This document shows, piece after piece, positions 8,230 to 16,804 of a DNA stretch of 43,107 nt. The translations under genes and the position numbers were made by a program. Under the pieces are notes generated by a model. It saw nothing but the letters and a program-made list of their open reading frames with translations, did no database searches and was not told the DNA's origin. The first letter of the stretch is position 1, and every line of letters begins with the position of its first letter. This stretch comes from an uncultured Shimia sp. (GTDB lineage Bacteria > Pseudomonadota > Alphaproteobacteria > Rhodobacterales > Rhodobacteraceae), in assembly GCF_913054185.1 (NCBI RefSeq), contig NZ_CAJXIV010000025.1:1-43107 (forward strand), read 5' to 3'.

Positions 8230-8703
8230 TTAGAAGCTTCCGTTGCTCGCGGTTGGCGCACCAGAGGGCCCGAAGTTCCCGATATTGGCCCCGAGCTGAC
8301 GCAACAAGCCACCGGTTTCAATACCGTTGTCAGTTATCCGTCGCTGCAACGGCACAAACCGCCCGTCTTCCAACGCGTAATGCTCAATATTGCGGGCGAT
8401 ACCTTTGCCATCAAATCCGATCACAACAACCTGCCGATCCACCACTTCGGGACGAATCGGGCCAAGATGCCTGACCCTAGAGCGCACGTAAATGTACCCG
8501 CTGTCATCCAATACACCAGACGCAGACGGCGGCCCAAACGTTTCGGCAACCGTGTCCCGGGTGTCCACACCCAAGGTGATCGAGGCCAGTTCTTCCTCTG
8601 TAGGCACATAACCATGATTGCGATAGCGGGTAGAACAGGCTGTCAGCGACAGCAAAACCGCTCCCATGACCGCAAATTTGATCACTTTGGTTCGCGTCTT
8701 CAT
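8230..8703 (-). CDS. bamE: Outer membrane assembly lipoprotein BamE (SmpA/OmlA)
   Basis: A 157-residue lipoprotein. The signal peptide ends in the lipobox LTAC, giving a lipidated Cys23. The SmpA/OmlA domain follows (PTEEELASITLGVDTRDTVA, then FGPPSASGVLDDSGYIYV), matching BamE, the small subunit of the BAM complex that folds beta-barrel proteins into the outer membrane. It is slightly longer than enterobacterial BamE, with a Gly-rich tail. GAGGGCAGGC precedes the ATG. It is divergent from the DUF177 gene; the intervening 118 bp must hold both promoters. Confidence 0.88.
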   Translation of the reverse strand: MKTRTKVIKFAVMGAVLLSLTACSTRYRNHGYVPTEEELASITLGVDTRDTVAETFGPPSASGVLDDSGYIYVRSRVRHLGPIRPEVVDRQVVVIGFDGKGIARNIEHYALEDGRFVPLQRRITDNGIETGGLLRQLGANIGNFGPSGAPTASNGSF

Positions 8704-8821
8704 GCCTGCCCTCTTGTCTTGGCGTCTCTTGCCTTTTATCTCGCTTACAGAAGGAACGCGTTTGGTTCAAGATGACAACCGCGTCCCTAACACCAACCGC
8801 CCTAAATCCGAAGTCAGAAAC

Positions 8822-9382
8822 ATGTCCCCAAGTGCCTCTCCTTCTACCGTCTTCCGCGTGGCAGATCTCCAACAGAACCGCCCCACCCCTTTTGAACTGC
8901 GCCCCGGCCCAAAAGACTTGACTGCTTTGGCTGATGCCTTGTCGCTATCAGCGGTCCGCAAAGTAGTCTTTGCAGGTGAAATTCGTGCCCACGGCAAATC
9001 TGATTGGGAGCTGATCGCAAAGCTCGGCGCCACTGTTGTACAGCCCTGCGTTGTCACGCTTGAACCAGTCACAACACGTGTTGAGGACAAAATCGAGCGT
9101 CGCTTTGTCGCCTACTTGCCTGATCCCGACAGTGACGAAGAAGAAGTTGAGATGCCAGAGGACGAAAATGCGGAACGCTTGGAATCACACATTGATGTGA
9201 AGGCCATCCTGCATGAGGCTCTGGCATTGAACATTCCGCAATTTCCGCGTGCCCAGGGCGCGGAATTGAAAGATGCGGTCTTTACGGAGGCTGGAAAAAA
9301 GGCCATGACGGACGAAGACGCCCGCCCCTTTTCCGGATTGGCTGCCCTGCGCGACCAGTTGGGCTCAAAAGAGGACGAATAG
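8822..9382 (+). CDS. DUF177 family protein (YceD-like)
   Basis: A 186-residue protein of the DUF177/YceD family, whose gene almost always precedes rpmF, as here. The family has been linked to 23S rRNA accumulation; the biochemical role is not settled. Visible features are FRVADLQQNRPTPFELRPGP at the N-terminus, CVVTLEPVTTRVEDKIERRF in the core, and an acidic stretch (DSDEEEVEMPEDENAE) near residues 103-120. The frame stays open upstream into the divergent bamE start. ATG at 8822 is chosen because it gives the family's usual N-terminus, although its ribosome-binding site is weak. Confidence 0.85.
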   Translation: MSPSASPSTVFRVADLQQNRPTPFELRPGPKDLTALADALSLSAVRKVVFAGEIRAHGKSDWELIAKLGATVVQPCVVTLEPVTTRVEDKIERRFVAYLPDPDSDEEEVEMPEDENAERLESHIDVKAILHEALALNIPQFPRAQGAELKDAVFTEAGKKAMTDEDARPFSGLAALRDQLGSKEDE

Positions 9383-9385
9383 GGC

Positions 9386-9477
9386 TTGCGTTGCGTGGAA
9401 ATCGCAGTATTTTCGCGCGCTCATTCGAATTTAGCGTTGGACTCGGGCGCGCTTACCGCGTAGAGGCTCCCAACGCT
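9386..9477 (+). promoter_or_regulatory. Putative promoter and structured leader of rpmF
   Basis: TTGCGT (9386-9391) and TATTTT (9408-9413), spaced 16 bp, resemble a sigma-70 promoter. Downstream, AGCGTTGG (9433-9440) is the exact reverse complement of CCAACGCT (9470-9477), enclosing a GC-rich loop. The promoter call is weak; the long-range stem is seen directly. Confidence 0.3.
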
Positions 9478-9521
9478 CAAGAAACCGGGCTCCGGCCCCC
9501 AAGTATATCAAAGGTTGCGAC

Positions 9522-9728
9522 ATGGCTGTCCAGCAGAACAAAGTATCGAAATCGCGCCGCAACAACCGCCGTGCACATGACGCCCTGGTTGCAGCGAACC
9601 CAAACGAATGTGAGAACTGTGGCGAGCTGAAGCGCCCACACCACGTTTGCGCTTCTTGCGGCCACTACAGCGACCGTGAAGTCGTTGCGATGGTCGAAGA
9701 CGTCGATCTGGACGAAGACGCAGCATAA
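9522..9728 (+). CDS. rpmF: 50S ribosomal protein L32
   Basis: A 68-residue ribosomal protein bL32. The N-terminus [18 protein letters not shown] is the conserved rRNA-binding start. Four cysteines in CENCGEL...CASCGHY form the zinc-ribbon version, and the tail is acidic. AAAGG lies 8 bp before the ATG. It precedes plsX by 20 bp, the conserved ribosome-to-phospholipid linkage. Confidence 0.97.
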   Translation: MAVQQNKVSKSRRNNRRAHDALVAANPNECENCGELKRPHHVCASCGHYSDREVVAMVEDVDLDEDAA

Positions 9729-9748
9729 ACAACGGGATCTGAGCCCGC

Positions 9749-10834
9749 ATGACCGGTTTGGCGCAAACAGCAAACCCCGGCAGCGGGCGCACAGTGATCT
9801 CAGTTGACGCCATGGGTGGCGATCGCGGGCCGGCAGCTGTAGTTGCCGGCATTTCGCATTCTGCGAAGATTAATCCAGACATTGCTTTCATCCTGCACGG
9901 CCCCGAAGACGAGCTGACCAAGCTTGTGGCACGTAAGCGCATATTGGACGGCCGAGTCGAGATTCGGGACGCCTCTGACGTGGTGTCGATGGGAGACAAA
10001 CCCCGTGAAGTGATCCGATCAAAGACCACTTCGATGTGGTCCGCATTGGAATCACTGCGCAGCGGAGAAGCAGCCGGCGTGGTCAGCTGCGGCAACACCG
10101 GCGCCTTGATGATGTTGTCGGTGGTTCGCCTCCGCAAAATCCTCGGCGTCGACCGCCCGGCAATTGCCGTACTCTGGCCTTCGCGTGCGCCGCAGGGTTT
10201 CAACATCATGCTCGATGCCGGCGCAGATATCAGCGCCGATGAACATGACCTGTTGCAATACGCGCTGATGGGTGCCTCTTATGCTCGCAACGGCATGGAC
10301 CTTGAGCGCCCTCGCGTTGGTTTGCTCAATGTTGGCACCGAAGAGCACAAGGGTCGCACCGAGCTCAAGCTCGCGCACGATCTGATTGCGCGCAATGCCA
10401 GGAACGCAAACTATGACTTCGTCGGATTTGTTGAAGGCAATGACTTGCCAGCCAACAAAGCGGATGTGATTGTCACTGACGGGTTCACCGGCAATGTTGC
10501 GTTGAAAACCGGCGAAGGCACTGCTGGCTTGATCGGCTCCTTGCTGAAAGAAGCTTTCAAGTTTTCCCCTCTTTCCCGACTGGCCGCCTTGCTGGCTTAT
10601 ACGTCACTGAACCGTCTGAACAAACGCATTGATCCCCGACGGGTCAATGGAGGTGTGTTTTTGGGCCTCAACGGCACCGTTGTAAAATCCCACGGGTCAT
10701 CGGATGCAACAGGCGTGTCCGCGGCAGTAAAACTCGCCTTCAAACTGGCGCAATCCGGGTTCTCTGAAAAGCTCGCAGCGCGGGTTGCATCTGCTGTTTC
10801 CCTGCCGCAAGATGCTGACAGCACAAACGAATAA
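9749..10834 (+). CDS. plsX: Phosphate acyltransferase PlsX
   Basis: A 361-residue PlsX, converting acyl-ACP and phosphate to acyl-phosphate, the donor for PlsY in phospholipid synthesis. Family signatures are ISVDAMGGDRGP at the N-terminus, VSCGNTGALM in the middle, and FTGNVALKTGEGT followed by a conserved GVFLGLNGTVVKSHG near the C-terminus. Length fits the family. It sits between rpmF and fabH, 23 bp from the latter, so the three are very likely one transcript. Confidence 0.97.
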   Translation: MTGLAQTANPGSGRTVISVDAMGGDRGPAAVVAGISHSAKINPDIAFILHGPEDELTKLVARKRILDGRVEIRDASDVVSMGDKPREVIRSKTTSMWSALESLRSGEAAGVVSCGNTGALMMLSVVRLRKILGVDRPAIAVLWPSRAPQGFNIMLDAGADISADEHDLLQYALMGASYARNGMDLERPRVGLLNVGTEEHKGRTELKLAHDLIARNARNANYDFVGFVEGNDLPANKADVIVTDGFTGNVALKTGEGTAGLIGSLLKEAFKFSPLSRLAALLAYTSLNRLNKRIDPRRVNGGVFLGLNGTVVKSHGSSDATGVSAAVKLAFKLAQSGFSEKLAARVASAVSLPQDADSTNE

Positions 10835-10857
10835 CAATAATATAGCAAGGCACTGAT

Positions 10858-11832
10858 ATGACGACACGCGCCGTGGTTAAGGGCGTTGGCCACTACTTGC
10901 CGGAACGGGTCGTTCCCAACGCCGAATTCGAAAAAACTCTGGACACGTCGGACGAATGGATTCGGACGCGCTCAGGCATTGAGCGCCGCCACTTTGCCGC
11001 TGATGATCAAACCACCTCAGACCTCGCCAGCCTGGCCGCCAACGCGGCTCTTAAGGATGCGAATCTAGAGGCCGATGACATTGATGCAGTGGTTGTGGCC
11101 ACCTCCACGCCAGATCTCACCTTTCCTTCTGTCGCCACTATGGTGCAGCAGAAAATCGGCATGACCCGTGGCTTTGGCTTTGATGTACAAGCCGTCTGTG
11201 CCGGTTTTGTCTATGCGCTGACCAATGCCAACGCGCTGATCCTGTCCGGACAGGCCAATCGTGTTTTGGTGATTGGCGCGGAAACCTTTAGCCGCATTAT
11301 GGATTGGACCGATCGCGCCACCTGTGTGCTGTTTGGTGATGGCGCAGGCGCACTGATCCTCGAAGCCCAAGACGGAACTGGCGATAACGCCGATCGCGGC
11401 GTTCTGAGCGCAGACCTGAATTCTGACGGCCGGTACAAAGACATGCTCTTTGTGGACGGCGGTGTTTCCACCACAGGCGACTCTGGAAAGCTGCGCATGC
11501 AGGGAAATGCCCTTTTCCGTCAAGCGGTTGAGAAGTTGACCTCGACAGCTCACACTGCCCTGACCAAAGTTGGCTTTACTGACGACGACGTCGATTGGAT
11601 TGTGCCACATCAAGCCAATATCCGCATCATTCAAGGCACCGCCAAAAAGCTCGGTGTCCCAATGGATCGCGTGATAGTGACCGTTCAGGATCATGGCAAT
11701 ACATCCGCAGCCTCGATCCCGCTTGCACTGTCCACCGGTGTGGCAGAAGGCAGGATCAAGCGCGGTGATCTGCTGGTGACCGAAGCCATTGGTGGCGGCC
11801 TTGCCTGGGGTGCTGTGGTCATAAGATGGTAA
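10858..11832 (+). CDS. fabH: Beta-ketoacyl-ACP synthase III
   Basis: A 324-residue FabH that condenses acetyl-CoA with malonyl-ACP to start fatty acid synthesis. The catalytic triad is visible as Cys114 (in QAVCAGF), His251 (VPHQAN) and Asn281 (HGNTSAAS). The N-terminal block GHYLPERVVPN and DEWIRTRSGI are typical. AAGG precedes the ATG. It is the last gene of the rpmF-plsX-fabH group; the 121-bp gap to ihfA contains a separate candidate promoter. Confidence 0.97.
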   Translation: MTTRAVVKGVGHYLPERVVPNAEFEKTLDTSDEWIRTRSGIERRHFAADDQTTSDLASLAANAALKDANLEADDIDAVVVATSTPDLTFPSVATMVQQKIGMTRGFGFDVQAVCAGFVYALTNANALILSGQANRVLVIGAETFSRIMDWTDRATCVLFGDGAGALILEAQDGTGDNADRGVLSADLNSDGRYKDMLFVDGGVSTTGDSGKLRMQGNALFRQAVEKLTSTAHTALTKVGFTDDDVDWIVPHQANIRIIQGTAKKLGVPMDRVIVTVQDHGNTSAASIPLALSTGVAEGRIKRGDLLVTEAIGGGLAWGAVVIRW

Positions 11833-11892
11833 GAACCAGCCTAAGTCGTTGGCGAATATTGCAGATAATCGTCTCTGAGACGGTGCAAGTCA

Positions 11893-11922
11893 TTGACTCA
11901 CAAATTCGCTTGCTTCTATGGT
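11893..11922 (+). promoter_or_regulatory. Putative sigma-70 promoter of ihfA
   Basis: TTGACT (11893-11898) and TATGGT (11917-11922) are spaced 18 bp, placing the start about 25 nt before the ihfA ATG. The -35 box is strong and the -10 moderate. Confidence 0.45.
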
Positions 11923-11953
11923 TTTTCAAACGTGTACCGGCAGGGGGGACCAC

Positions 11954-12256
11954 ATGACTGATAAGACATTGACCCGGATGGATCTAAGCGAAGCCGTGTT
12001 TCGCGAAGTGGGCCTGTCCAGAAACGACTCCGCTCAATTGGTTGAGAGCATTCTGACCCACATGTCTGACGCACTGGTGCGTGGCGAACAGGTCAAGATT
12101 TCCTCTTTTGGCACCTTCAGCGTGCGCGACAAAGCTGCACGAGTTGGCCGTAACCCCAAAACCGGTGAAGAAGTTCCGATCCAGCCGCGCCGTGTCCTTA
12201 CCTTCCGGCCCTCGCATCTGATGAAAGATCGCGTCGCCGCTGGCAACAAAAAATAA
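11954..12256 (+). CDS. ihfA: Integration host factor subunit alpha
   Basis: A 100-residue HU/IHF-family DNA-bending protein. The alpha subunit is indicated by [20 protein letters not shown], the DNA-binding arm with [13 protein letters not shown], and [11 protein letters not shown] at the C-terminus. It pairs with IhfB, not present in this window, to bend DNA at promoters and recombination sites. The ATG at 11954, behind AGGGGGGA, is chosen over one 36 bp upstream. A MerR gene follows 15 bp later, the usual order in this family. Confidence 0.96.
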   Translation: MTDKTLTRMDLSEAVFREVGLSRNDSAQLVESILTHMSDALVRGEQVKISSFGTFSVRDKAARVGRNPKTGEEVPIQPRRVLTFRPSHLMKDRVAAGNKK

Positions 12257-12271
12257 GACGAGACAAACTCC

Positions 12272-13657
12272 ATGGCCAAATCGCGTGAAGCATTTCGCAC
12301 CATCAGCGAAGTTGCTGACTGGCTTGACGTGCAAACCCATGTTCTGCGTTTTTGGGAAAGCAAGTTTTCACAAGTCAAACCCGTGAAGCGTGCTGGCGGG
12401 CGGCGCTATTACCGTCCCCAGGACATGGAGCTTTTGGGTGGCCTGAAAAAGCTGCTGCATGAAGACGGGCTGCCCATCAAAGAAGCACAACAGCTGCTGC
12501 GTGAAAAAGGCGTGAAACACGTCTCGAGTCTGTCTCGCCCCGTCGACCAGGATCAAGACGATCTCGAGGACGTCGCGGAAGTGGCTGCAGACGACACTGT
12601 AACGCCGCCAGAAGACGACGCGGTTCAAGAAGAAATCTCGCCACCCGAAGAAGCTGTAACCGTCGACGCTGCTCAAGCCGTCGGAGAACCCGCGCTATCT
12701 GAAGACCAGACAGACGCCATAGACCATCAGAGTGAAATTGTGTCCGAAAGCCTTGAGGCTGAGGTCGTCAGCAAAGATTCTGAGGCTGAACTCGACACAA
12801 CCCCAGACGAAACGGCGACGGACCTGCCCGATGCAGCCACGGAGTCAGCAGAAGATGACGGCTTTCTTGATGATCTTTTGGTCAAGGTTGACCACGAAGG
12901 GACACCGGCAACCTCAGAGCCTGAGATTGAGACAACGCCTCAGACCGCCGCCTCTGCAGCTGACGACTCAAGTGCTGTACCCGCAGATGACGTGGCTCAC
13001 GCCGCTTCAGCACCGGAACAACAAGCTCCTATCGACCAAGCCACACCTGACCAGACACCGCCGATAGATGACCTGTTTGCCGCCGTCGATGCTCCCACAG
13101 AGGGCACACAAACGACGCAAAGCAATCCAGATGTCGAGGCGTTGGAAGCCGCTGCTTCGGAGGATACGCTGCCGCTTTCTTCCAACGCGCAGGGCTCCGC
13201 CCCTCAAATCGATCCGGCTGGCATGACCACAGAAGCCGCTGACGCGAACCAAGCCGGAGACACCGCGATCACTGGAAGCTCGGCTCTTATCTCCCCTGAT
13301 GGCACTGTTCTACCGTCCGCCGACCTGACACCAGCCGAAGGGGCACCGGTGACAAAGGATCCAGACGTTGCTGCGCCTGTAGAACCTAAACCAGCGGCAC
13401 CCAATGAAACTGCAGCATCAGCGGGACGCTCCGTATCGACAAGTAAACCGGCATCAGCCCCTGACGCAGCGTCCAACACACAAGCCGCCTCGAATGCCGC
13501 AGCCAAACCTGATGTGGAAACTATGATCGCGCGCGAAAACACACGTGACGACTTCTTGCTGATGCTGACCCAGCCGGTGACCGTCGCCCCCAAAGACGCG
13601 TCTCGCGCCGCCGATCTTCTGGCTCGCCTTCAGGCGCTTCACAGCAAAGCTGGCTAA
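12272..13657 (+). CDS. MerR family regulator with long acidic disordered tail
   Basis: A 461-residue protein. The N-terminal 80 residues form a MerR-type winged helix ([20 protein letters not shown], then [20 protein letters not shown]). About 300 residues of Ala/Asp/Glu/Pro/Thr-rich low-complexity sequence follow, and a short better-ordered C-terminus ([13 protein letters not shown]...[19 protein letters not shown]). No effector-binding domain or metal-binding cysteines are seen, so the ligand, if any, is unknown. The ihfA-merR-tRNA-Pro order is common in Rhodobacteraceae. The short repeats in the tail are prone to length variation. Confidence 0.88.
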   Translation: MAKSREAFRTISEVADWLDVQTHVLRFWESKFSQVKPVKRAGGRRYYRPQDMELLGGLKKLLHEDGLPIKEAQQLLREKGVKHVSSLSRPVDQDQDDLEDVAEVAADDTVTPPEDDAVQEEISPPEEAVTVDAAQAVGEPALSEDQTDAIDHQSEIVSESLEAEVVSKDSEAELDTTPDETATDLPDAATESAEDDGFLDDLLVKVDHEGTPATSEPEIETTPQTAASAADDSSAVPADDVAHAASAPEQQAPIDQATPDQTPPIDDLFAAVDAPTEGTQTTQSNPDVEALEAAASEDTLPLSSNAQGSAPQIDPAGMTTEAADANQAGDTAITGSSALISPDGTVLPSADLTPAEGAPVTKDPDVAAPVEPKPAAPNETAASAGRSVSTSKPASAPDAASNTQAASNAAAKPDVETMIARENTRDDFLLMLTQPVTVAPKDASRAADLLARLQALHSKAG

Positions 13658-13692
13658 TCATTCAGGGCGAGACAAAACTTGCATTTTAAGAC

Positions 13693-13720
13693 TTGCTCCC
13701 GCCCGCAATTTCGTTATGAA
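13693..13720 (+). promoter_or_regulatory. Putative promoter of tRNA-Pro
   Basis: TTGCTC (13693-13698) and TATGAA (13715-13720) with a 16-bp spacer place the start roughly 5 nt before the mature tRNA end, inside the 3' flank of the MerR gene. Confidence 0.45.
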
Positions 13721-13731
13721 CAGCCCATCGT

Positions 13732-13808
13732 CGGGCTATGGCGCAGCCTGGTAGCGCGTCCGTCTGGGGGACGGAAGGTCGCAGGTTCGAGTCCTGCTAG
13801 CCCGACCA
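13732..13808 (+). tRNA. tRNA-Pro (anticodon GGG)
   Basis: A 77-nt tRNA with encoded CCA. The acceptor stem CGGGCTA pairs with TAGCCCG, the anticodon stem TCCGT/ACGGA encloses the loop CTGGGGG with anticodon GGG, and the T arm is GCAGG-TTCGAGT-CCTGC. It reads CCC and CCU proline codons. No integrated element follows its 3' end. Confidence 0.97.
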
Positions 13809-13811
13809 ATC

Positions 13812-13846
13812 AAAACCGCCCGTGTGCCGCAAGGCCCGGGCGTTTT
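13812..13846 (+). terminator. Terminator of tRNA-Pro
   Basis: CGCCCG (13817-13822) pairs with CGGGCG (13837-13842), flanked by AAAA on the left and TTTT on the right, directly after the tRNA. The dCTP deaminase gene starts 20 bp later. Confidence 0.75.
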
Positions 13847-13866
13847 GTGTATCTGGAGACTATCCA

Positions 13867-14943
13867 ATGACCGGCGTTATTCCGAGCCAAACCATTGAAA
13901 CAATGCTGAAAACCGGCGAAATCTCGGTCACACAGCCTGTGGCAGAGGGTCAGGTACAGCCTGCCTCACTGGATTTACGTCTTGGCACAGTCGCCTACCG
14001 CGTACGTGCATCGTTCCTGTCCGGCAGTGGCCGCAGCGTGCAGGATCGCCTCGCAGAATTCGAGATGCACCGCATTGACCTCACCAACGGTGCCGTTCTG
14101 GAAAAAGGCTGCGTCTATGTGGTGCCGCTTATGGAAAGCCTCGCGCTACCAGACGGAATACAGGCTGTGGCCAATGCCAAAAGCTCCACAGGACGCCTTG
14201 ACCTGTTGACCCGCACCATCACCGACGGCGGCACAGAGTTTGACCGCATTGCCTCAGGCTATACCGGGCCTCTTTACGCCGAGATCTGCCCACGCAGCTT
14301 TTCTGTATTGGTGCGTCCAGGCATGCGCCTTAACCAAATTCGTTTCCGCCAGGGCCAAAGCGTGTTGACCGACGCAGACCTCAGTGCGCTGCATGATCGC
14401 AGCCCACTGGTGGATGGCGACGCCGTGATCGACGATGGACTTGGATTCTCGGTCGATTTGAAACCTGATGAAGGCACACTTGTTGGCTATCGTGCCAAAC
14501 CCCACACCGGTGTCATCGACCTCGACAACATCGGTCACTATGATCCTGCTGAATATTGGGAAGAACTGCACGCTTCTGACGGAAAAATCATTCTGGACCC
14601 CGGCGCATTCTACATCTTGGTAAGCCGCGAGGCCGTCAGCATTCCGCCTGCCTATGCTGCTGAAATGGCACCGTTCCTGGCGATGGTTGGAGAGTTCCGC
14701 GTGCACTACGCAGGCTTTTTTGATCCAGGATTTGGTCATGACGCGGCGGGCGGTACAGGCTCACGGGGTGTGCTGGAGGTACGCTGTCACGAGGCTCCAT
14801 TTGTGCTGGAGCACGGACAGGTGGTTGGACGCCTGGTCTACGAACGCATGACAGACGTACCAGAACAGCTTTACGGCGTGGGCATTGCCTCAAACTATCA
14901 GGGGCAAGGTCTGAAACTGAGCAAACACTTCAAAACGGTCTGA
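13867..14943 (+). CDS. dcd: dCTP deaminase, double-length type
   Basis: A 358-residue 2'-deoxycytidine 5'-triphosphate deaminase of the long alphaproteobacterial kind, with tandem N- and C-terminal DCD-like halves. It makes dUTP from dCTP for dTMP synthesis. Motifs: VQPASLDLRLG near residue 30, AKSSTGRLDLLTR about 100-112, and in the second half FRVHYAGFFDPGFG near 280. E. coli Dcd is about half this length. ATG at 13867 follows GGAG; an in-frame ATG 45 bp upstream overlaps the tRNA terminator and is not used. It ends 6 bp from the convergent small gene. Confidence 0.9.
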   Translation: MTGVIPSQTIETMLKTGEISVTQPVAEGQVQPASLDLRLGTVAYRVRASFLSGSGRSVQDRLAEFEMHRIDLTNGAVLEKGCVYVVPLMESLALPDGIQAVANAKSSTGRLDLLTRTITDGGTEFDRIASGYTGPLYAEICPRSFSVLVRPGMRLNQIRFRQGQSVLTDADLSALHDRSPLVDGDAVIDDGLGFSVDLKPDEGTLVGYRAKPHTGVIDLDNIGHYDPAEYWEELHASDGKIILDPGAFYILVSREAVSIPPAYAAEMAPFLAMVGEFRVHYAGFFDPGFGHDAAGGTGSRGVLEVRCHEAPFVLEHGQVVGRLVYERMTDVPEQLYGVGIASNYQGQGLKLSKHFKTV

Positions 14944-14949
14944 TCCCGT

Positions 14950-15174
14950 TTAGAACCGGCCAATCTTGCGTGTGACGCGCATGGCCTGCCGCGTGCGTTT
15001 GGCGTCAAACTGTGGGGCTTTGGTGGGCTTTGCGGTCTCCCCCCATGGTCCTGGCTCCGCAGGTGCCTTTTTCTGCACCTTGGACGCCGCGTTGATCCCA
15101 GCGTTGATGCCGCCGTTGATCAGACGGCGCATCACCATACGGGTGACCATATTGATCAGCTGATTGGCATTCAT
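14950..15174 (-). CDS. Small basic hypothetical protein
   Basis: A 74-residue protein I do not recognise by function. The first 32 residues are an amphipathic, Asn/Ile/Met-rich segment (NQLINMVTRMVMRRLINGG, then INAGINAASKV); the rest is Lys/Arg/Pro-rich. GGAG is 7 bp before the ATG, and composition matches its neighbours, so the gene looks real. It sits after scpB on the same strand, separated by 85 bp. The N-terminal part could associate with a membrane, but that is inference. Confidence 0.65.
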   Translation of the reverse strand: MNANQLINMVTRMVMRRLINGGINAGINAASKVQKKAPAEPGPWGETAKPTKAPQFDAKRTRQAMRVTRKIGRF

Positions 15175-15259
15175 TGGGTCTACTCCGAAAATTCACTGGT
15201 CCCAATCTAGGGACAAAATGCGCCTATAGTAAGGCTGTCACGCTTTTTTGAGGTGGAAC

Positions 15260-15964
15260 TTATTCCTCAAACAGCTCCGGCTGCCCGTCATCTATGACCA
15301 TCCCGTCTTCCTCCTCATCGGAATTCAGTCCTAACGGAATCGTGCCCGGTGGTGGACGGTTTTCCAAAAGCCCCGCCGCCCGCAGCTCCTTGAGCCCCGG
15401 CAAGTCGCGCGGACTGGACAGGCCAAAGTGATCCAAGAATTGCGGTGTCACCACAAAAGTCACCGGCCGCCCCGGCGTCATTTTGCGCCGGCCAAATCGG
15501 ATCCATTCCATCTCGAGCAATTGATCGACCGTGCCTCTGCTCACGCTCACACCGCGAATTTCTTCAATCTCCGCCCGTGTCACCGGCTGATGGTAGGCGA
15601 TGATGGCCAGTGTTTCGACCGCTGCACGAGACAGTTTGCGTGTTTCCACGGTCTCTTTTTGCATGAGGAAACCAAGGTCTGGCGCAGTGCGCATCGCCCA
15701 GGCATCGCCGATTTTCACAACACTTACTCCGCGTCCCTCATACCGCTTGCGCAGATGCACCAAGGCCTCCGCCGCGTCACAGCCATGTGGCATACGGTTG
15801 TTCATCTCTTTGACGCTCACCGGCTCTGTACTGGCAAAAAGGATGGCCTCACACATGCGCTCCTGCTCAGCGATGGGCGGTGCTTCAAACAAGCTTTCTT
15901 CCTGTTGTGGTGCGTCCCGCACCGCCTCAACGTCCGGCTCCGACATATTGATATTGTCACTCAT
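15260..15964 (-). CDS. scpB: Segregation and condensation protein B
   Basis: A 234-residue ScpB, the winged-helix kleisin partner that dimerises and binds ScpA in the SMC-ScpAB condensin complex. Typical blocks are CEAILFASTEPVS, RKLSRAAVETLAIIAYHQPV and RGVSVSRGTVDQLLE, followed by FVVTPQFLDHFGL. The acidic C-terminal tail (NSDEEEDGMVIDDG) is common in alphaproteobacterial ScpB. It overlaps scpA by 8 bp, indicating translational coupling. Confidence 0.95.
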   Translation of the reverse strand: MSDNINMSEPDVEAVRDAPQQEESLFEAPPIAEQERMCEAILFASTEPVSVKEMNNRMPHGCDAAEALVHLRKRYEGRGVSVVKIGDAWAMRTAPDLGFLMQKETVETRKLSRAAVETLAIIAYHQPVTRAEIEEIRGVSVSRGTVDQLLEMEWIRFGRRKMTPGRPVTFVVTPQFLDHFGLSSPRDLPGLKELRAAGLLENRPPPGTIPLGLNSDEEEDGMVIDDGQPELFEE

Positions 15965-16781
15965 CCCTGCCGTCTCTCTTTCGTACTTCTATTGGCGCAA
16001 AGGTTTCGCTTTGGCGGATAAACACCTTGCCCTCTTTGGCCAGTTCCAGCGAGGCCGCAAATGTGGCTGCAGTGGCTGAACGCCGTTTTTTCGGATCGTT
16101 CTCCCAGCCCACGGGAAGATAACTCAGAATATTGGTCCACGCACCGGCATAGCCGATCAGACCGCGCATCCGCTCCAACGCCTCTTCCATGGTGAACACC
16201 GACTCGCGGTCCAGAATAAAGGGACGGAATTCGTCTCTTGTGCGCAGCCGCGCGTATCCTTGCATCAAATCCATTAACGTTGCCGTGAAGGTCACCTTCC
16301 GCACGCGTTCCACGGTTTCTGGCACACCTCTCGCAAAGAAATCACGTCCCAACCGGTCTCGCGCCATCAACTTAGCGGCCGCATCCCGCATCGCCTGCAA
16401 ACGCTCCAATTGAAAGGCTAGGTGTGCCGCAAGTTCTTCACCCGACGGTCCTTCTTCGGTTGGATCAGGCGGCAACAACAGGCGCGATTTCAAAAACGCC
16501 AGCCAGGCGGCCATCACCAGGTAATCCGCGGCCAACTCAAGCCGCAGCCGTTTGGCCCGCTCGACAAAGTCCAGATACTGCTTGGCAAGTTCCAAAACCG
16601 AAATCTTGCGCAAATCAACTTTCTGCGTACGCGACAAAGTCAACAACAGATCGAGAGGCCCCTCAAACCCATCCACATCAACAATTAGAGCTTCCGCAGC
16701 CATGCGATCGGCAACGGAAATCTCCTCCTGATCCTCCGCAAAGGACATCTGTAGAGTTTTGTTAAGGTCGGTCTCGGCCAT
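15957..16781 (-). CDS. scpA: Segregation and condensation protein A
   Basis: A 274-residue kleisin ScpA that bridges the SMC heads in chromosome condensation. Signature sequences are GFEGPLDLLLTLSRTQKVDL at residues 40-60, LELAKQYLDFVERAKRL, and AADYLVMAAWLAFLKSRLLL, the helix that contacts SMC. ATG at 16781 is chosen; a TTG at 16796 would add five residues. It lies 23 bp after nagZ and overlaps scpB, within the same operon. Confidence 0.94.
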   Translation of the reverse strand: MAETDLNKTLQMSFAEDQEEISVADRMAAEALIVDVDGFEGPLDLLLTLSRTQKVDLRKISVLELAKQYLDFVERAKRLRLELAADYLVMAAWLAFLKSRLLLPPDPTEEGPSGEELAAHLAFQLERLQAMRDAAAKLMARDRLGRDFFARGVPETVERVRKVTFTATLMDLMQGYARLRTRDEFRPFILDRESVFTMEEALERMRGLIGYAGAWTNILSYLPVGWENDPKKRRSATAATFAASLELAKEGKVFIRQSETFAPIEVRKRDGRDE

Positions 16782-16804
16782 GCCCCTGCCCGTCAAGCGC
16801 CTGT

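Noticed and set aside
13809-13866. Integration (att) site at the 3' end of tRNA-Pro
   Set aside because: No integrase gene and no repeated tRNA 3' end downstream; the sequence is a terminator followed by a housekeeping gene.
14950-15174. A tatA gene, often expected after scpB in this family
   Set aside because: The protein lacks the N-terminal transmembrane helix and FG motif of TatA.
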